From assembly GCF_000330505.1 (NCBI RefSeq), contig NW_004191927.1, forward strand, positions 1,384 to 13,621: a stretch of DNA of 12,238 nucleotides. The letters run 5' to 3'. The position numbers were made by a program, and so were the translations under genes. The notes under the pieces are model-generated. The model searched no databases, had not been told where the DNA came from, and saw nothing but the letters and a program-made list of their open reading frames with translations. Below, piece after piece: positions 9,961 to 12,238 of this stretch. Positions within the stretch are counted from its first letter, which is position 1. Each line of letters begins with the position of its first letter. The DNA comes from Entamoeba invadens IP1. Lineage: Eukaryota; Evosea; Mastigamoebida; Endamoebidae.

Positions 9961-9981
9961 ACCCGTCATGTTTTGACGGGT
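9961..9981. repeat. Perfect G/C-containing hairpin, 8-bp stem
   Basis: ACCCGTCA, loop TGTTT, TGACGGGT, followed by a T-rich stretch. Five of eight stem pairs are G-C, which stands out here. The shape recalls a rho-independent terminator, but the context is eukaryotic, so this is probably a transposon end or other palindrome. Function unknown. Confidence 0.6.
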
Positions 9982-10009
9982 TTAGTTATTATTTTTATCC
10001 ATTTTTTAA

Positions 10010-10339
10010 GTTTTGAAAGGTAAAAAACGACTCTTAATTTTGGACTTTAACATGAATGTTCATGATGTATCTCTGATCCACTACATTAAAAACAAAAATT
10101 GTAAAATATAGCTTTATCACATTAACATGATGCTCAATTTTAAACTTGTGATTTTCAAAGTTAATTTTAAAATGATCAAACTGGGTTTGGCTAGAGACGA
10201 AAAACGAAATCTTGTTAAAATAAATAATAATAGACAAATCAAAATATTGGATATTGAAAACATAACAGTTAATTGGGCAATTATATTTGCATGCTCAATT
10301 CTTTTACTCATTGCCATACTGAGCAGTTATAACCATTAA
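10010..10339 (+). other. Open frame with one TAG and a C-terminal hydrophobic segment, unidentified
   Basis: After a TAA at 10007-10009 one frame is open to TAA 10337-10339, interrupted only by TAG at 10109-10111 (109 codons in all). ATG codons occur at 10052, 10127 and 10130. The last part, NWAIIFACSILLLIAILSSY, would be a single membrane segment near the C-terminus, preceded by a Lys/Arg/Asn-rich stretch, so an intact product could be tail-anchored. A run of this length is not rare by chance at this composition, and no known domain is recognisable. It could be a decayed gene or one whose TAG lies in an unseen intron. Confidence 0.25.
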
Positions 10340-10585
10340 AAAACGAATGATTAAAAAGTTAAATTTGACAATTTTTATTTTTAAAAATAATAATTTGATT
10401 ATAGTTGATAATAATTAATTTTTACTATTATTTGAATAAATAACTGGATAAAAACTATATTCTTGATAATTTCAGACAATCAACAATAGATATACATATT
10501 GCCCAAATGAGTTATGTAACTTTTATGTGGAATAATCATATCTTTAATGTTATATGAATACAAATTGATAAATTAATTTCACGCC
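10340..10585. other. AT-rich spacer
   Basis: No coding-like frame or repeat was noted. Confidence 0.5.
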
Positions 10586-10606
10586 AAAAACGTCTAGAAC
10601 GTTTTT
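10586..10606. repeat. Perfect palindrome, arms AAAAACGT / ACGTTTTT
   Basis: Eight-base arms around a 5-base loop (CTAGA). It lies inside the short open segment that leads into 10629-10742. Possible binding site or element end; no other copy was found in the window. Confidence 0.5.
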
Positions 10607-10628
10607 TAATGGTATTGATCACTTTAAA

Positions 10629-10742
10629 ATGGCAGATAAACACATAATTGACATGATTTGGACATTGTATCGTGTAATGAGTCTAAACTATTCATTTTTG
10701 TTGTTCATAACAAACAAAACAAAAATAATACAGCATATATAA
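10629..10742 (+). other. Short open frame, 37 codons, unidentified
   Basis: An ATG at 10629 opens a frame to TAA 10740-10742, starting MADKHIIDMIWTLYRVM. The same frame is open upstream back to a TAA near 10569, about 58 codons in total. The residue mix is coding-like but the stretch is too short to judge. It may be a transposon or gene fragment, or chance. Confidence 0.15.
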
Positions 10743-10878
10743 ATATACCAGTTAATATAATTTATTTGTAGTTTTCGACCATGCATACTGTTTAAAAACA
10801 AATGATAATAAAAAATACAATCATATTTGAATAAAATAACCATTAAATAATTATAATTATATAATAAAAATATATTCT

Positions 10879-10896
10879 ATGTTTAAGTTTAAACAT
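10879..10896. repeat. Perfect palindrome ATGTTTAAGTTTAAACAT
   Basis: Eight-base arms around GT, ending 23 bp before the start codon of the Tigger-like transposase. It may be a transposase- or regulator-binding site at the element's left end, or chance in AT-rich DNA. Confidence 0.4.
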
Positions 10897-10919
10897 TCTT
10901 ACCAAATATAACACAGTTA

Positions 10920-12238
10920 ATGAGTGAGAAGAAGCCTTATAAGTATGTTGAAAAGAAAGAAGGAAAGGGCATTCCCGCGATTGCATGTGATCACACCCGT
11001 CTGCTTTCTCGCCTTACGTTGTATCCATAGTATTTAGAACTCTTCATAAAATGCGAGGCAGAAGTAAATTGTTGTAACAGTCATTTCGACCAAATTAAAC
11101 TTGTCATTGAAAGTCTGGGAGATGTTTCTTGGCGTCGGGGCTGGAGAGCGGATATAAAAAAGTTCTTTGGAGGTGTCAGGAACGTGGAAAAACAGATTCG
11201 AAAGGTCGAGAACAAGAAAGGAGGAAGACTCGTTGGACGCCCAAGTCTTTTGAAAAAGGAACAGAAAGAAGAAGTCCAAAAGTTTATAGAAACTTTTCAA
11301 AAGGCGAAACAGCCAGTGGAACCTCGAGATGTTAGAGATTTTGTCAACCTGAAGCTTATTAAAAAGGGTGAGAAATCGCTAACAACAAAGCAGATGTATG
11401 AAATTGTCAAGAAAATTCCAGAGCTTGGTGTTAAAAAAGGAGAGTTGATGGAGACACCCAGAACAATTGTGTCAAAAGAACTTATCATAGAATACCTCGG
11501 TGAGCTGAAAAAAGCAGTGGATGGGAAGCCGGCGGCGTTGGTTTATAACTTAGACGAGGTCGGGTTCGATCTTTTTGTTGATGCTCTTTCAAAGTCGGTA
11601 TGTTTTTCTCATGCTTTCGGCGAGACAGTTTACACTCCAGTCGCTGGTTGTGGAGACAGGATTACCCTTTGGGTTGTATTCGAGCAGATGGGCACGCACT
11701 TGACCCCCTCATAATCACCAGCCGAGTGACTCTGGACCAAGAAGTACTGGCCATTTTGTCAACTCATGCCATAATAAAGACTCAGCCGAAGGGAATTATG
11801 AATTCCTTATTGTTTCAAGAATGGGTCGAGCGTGTTCTTGTTGTTGATGTCAAGGCGTCTTAGAAGGCTCTCCACACCAAAGCGCGAGCTGTCCTCATTA
11901 TGGACGGTTTTAAAACCCATGACGCTGCAATTGAAATACTGAAGAAGAACGGCATCGATGTGTTGTACCTAAAACCACACACGTCGCATCTATGCCAACC
12001 ACTGGATTTGTGTGTTTTTTCTGCCGTCAAGTCTCATTTGTCTAAAAATGAACTCCTCAAAATAGAATTTGAAAACTACATGAAAGAAAGTGGAAAACCA
12101 ACAAACGAGTTGTTCGATGATCTTTTGAAAGTGAAGATTGAGTTTGCAGAATCGACAGTGGAAAAAAGAATCCTCTCAATCTACGATTCGTGGAAGGCAA
12201 AAGACCGTCTTGAAATAATAGTCAGTGCCTCAAGCAAT
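10920..12238 (+). pseudogene. pogo/Tigger-like DDE transposase, broken, 3' end beyond right edge
   Basis: A Tc1/mariner-superfamily transposase of the pogo/Tigger/jerky branch (DDE_1 domain); intact relatives cut and paste the element at TA sites in the nucleus. The frame starts at ATG 10920-10922 (MSEKKPYKYVEKK), passes a TAG at 11028-11030, and is then open to 11714. It carries a basic segment, GGRLVGRPSLLKKEQKEE, typical of the helix-turn-helix linker. The catalytic core has YNLDEVGF (first Asp 11553-11555), then after a frameshift near CCCTTTGGG (about 11665-11673) RADGHALDPLIITS, LIMDGFKTH (second Asp 11903-11905) and SHLCQPLDL (third Asp 12005-12007); 33 residues separate the second and third. 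A TAG at 11861-11863 interrupts it again. All three catalytic residues survive, and only three lesions are seen. The coding DNA is far richer in G/C than the surroundings, which suggests a recent or foreign insertion. The C-terminus lies outside the window, and the left terminal repeat was not found. Confidence 0.93.

Noticed and set aside
11034..11300. Minus-strand open frame of 88 codons
   Set aside because: Antisense shadow of the N-terminal part of the Tigger-like transposase.
11600..11690. First 30 codons of the frame opening at 11600 as a separate gene start
   Set aside because: Up to the frameshift this is the wrong frame of the Tigger-like transposase; only the part from about 11673 onward is its continuation.
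1..12238. A CRISPR array, phage defence system, toxin-antitoxin pair or other bacterial system
   Set aside because: No spaced identical repeats, no ribosome-binding sites with tightly packed genes, and every recognisable coding segment is a eukaryote-type transposase.

Overview
The window looks like a piece of a very AT-rich, gene-poor eukaryotic nuclear genome, and what it mainly holds is a graveyard of cut-and-paste DNA transposons. Evidence for a eukaryote: no operons or bacterial-style genes, Mutator-like (MULE) transposases with FLYWCH-, SWIM- and zinc-knuckle-type zinc fingers, and a pogo/Tigger-type DDE transposase. The lineage cannot be fixed from this sequence. An AT-rich protist such as Entamoeba, an AT-rich microsporidian or an AT-rich fungus would all fit. 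I saw no intact host gene that I can name, and no rRNA, tRNA or CRISPR.

Layout. (1) 1-1552, minus strand: MULE pseudogene A, running off the left edge. It has an N-terminal Ser/Asn-rich part, a FLYWCH-like finger remnant, a mutated DGTF motif, a QCLW motif and an RTNN motif. (2) 1553-2818: AT-rich, no gene. (3) 2819-4790, minus strand: MULE pseudogene B from a different MULE family. It reads in pieces through a FLYWCH/WRKY-like finger, the MULE catalytic core, a SWIM zinc finger and a C-terminal CCHC zinc knuckle. (4) 4791-6600: AT-rich, with one less AT-rich island (about 5581-5910) that I cannot identify. (5) 6608-8377: a G/C-run block and two arms of a diverged inverted repeat about 1.6 kb apart, either ends of a non-autonomous element or two unrelated copies of one terminal repeat. 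(6) 8703-9295, plus strand: 5' half of MULE pseudogene C (FLYWCH finger, then DGTF), which stops abruptly. (7) 9296-10919: AT-rich, with a strong 8-bp hairpin, another palindrome and two weak open segments of unknown meaning. (8) 10920 to the right edge, plus strand: a much less AT-rich pogo/Tigger-like transposase with all three catalytic aspartates, broken by two TAG stops and one frameshift.

The genes do not form a pathway; they are independent transposon insertions at different stages of decay. The Tigger-like copy and MULE C look youngest (few lesions), and MULE A and B older (many frameshifts and stops). I found no convincing undescribed system. The items most worth a second look are the inverted-repeat pair, the repeated in-frame TGA codons, and the unidentified short open segments near 5.7 kb and 10.0-10.7 kb.
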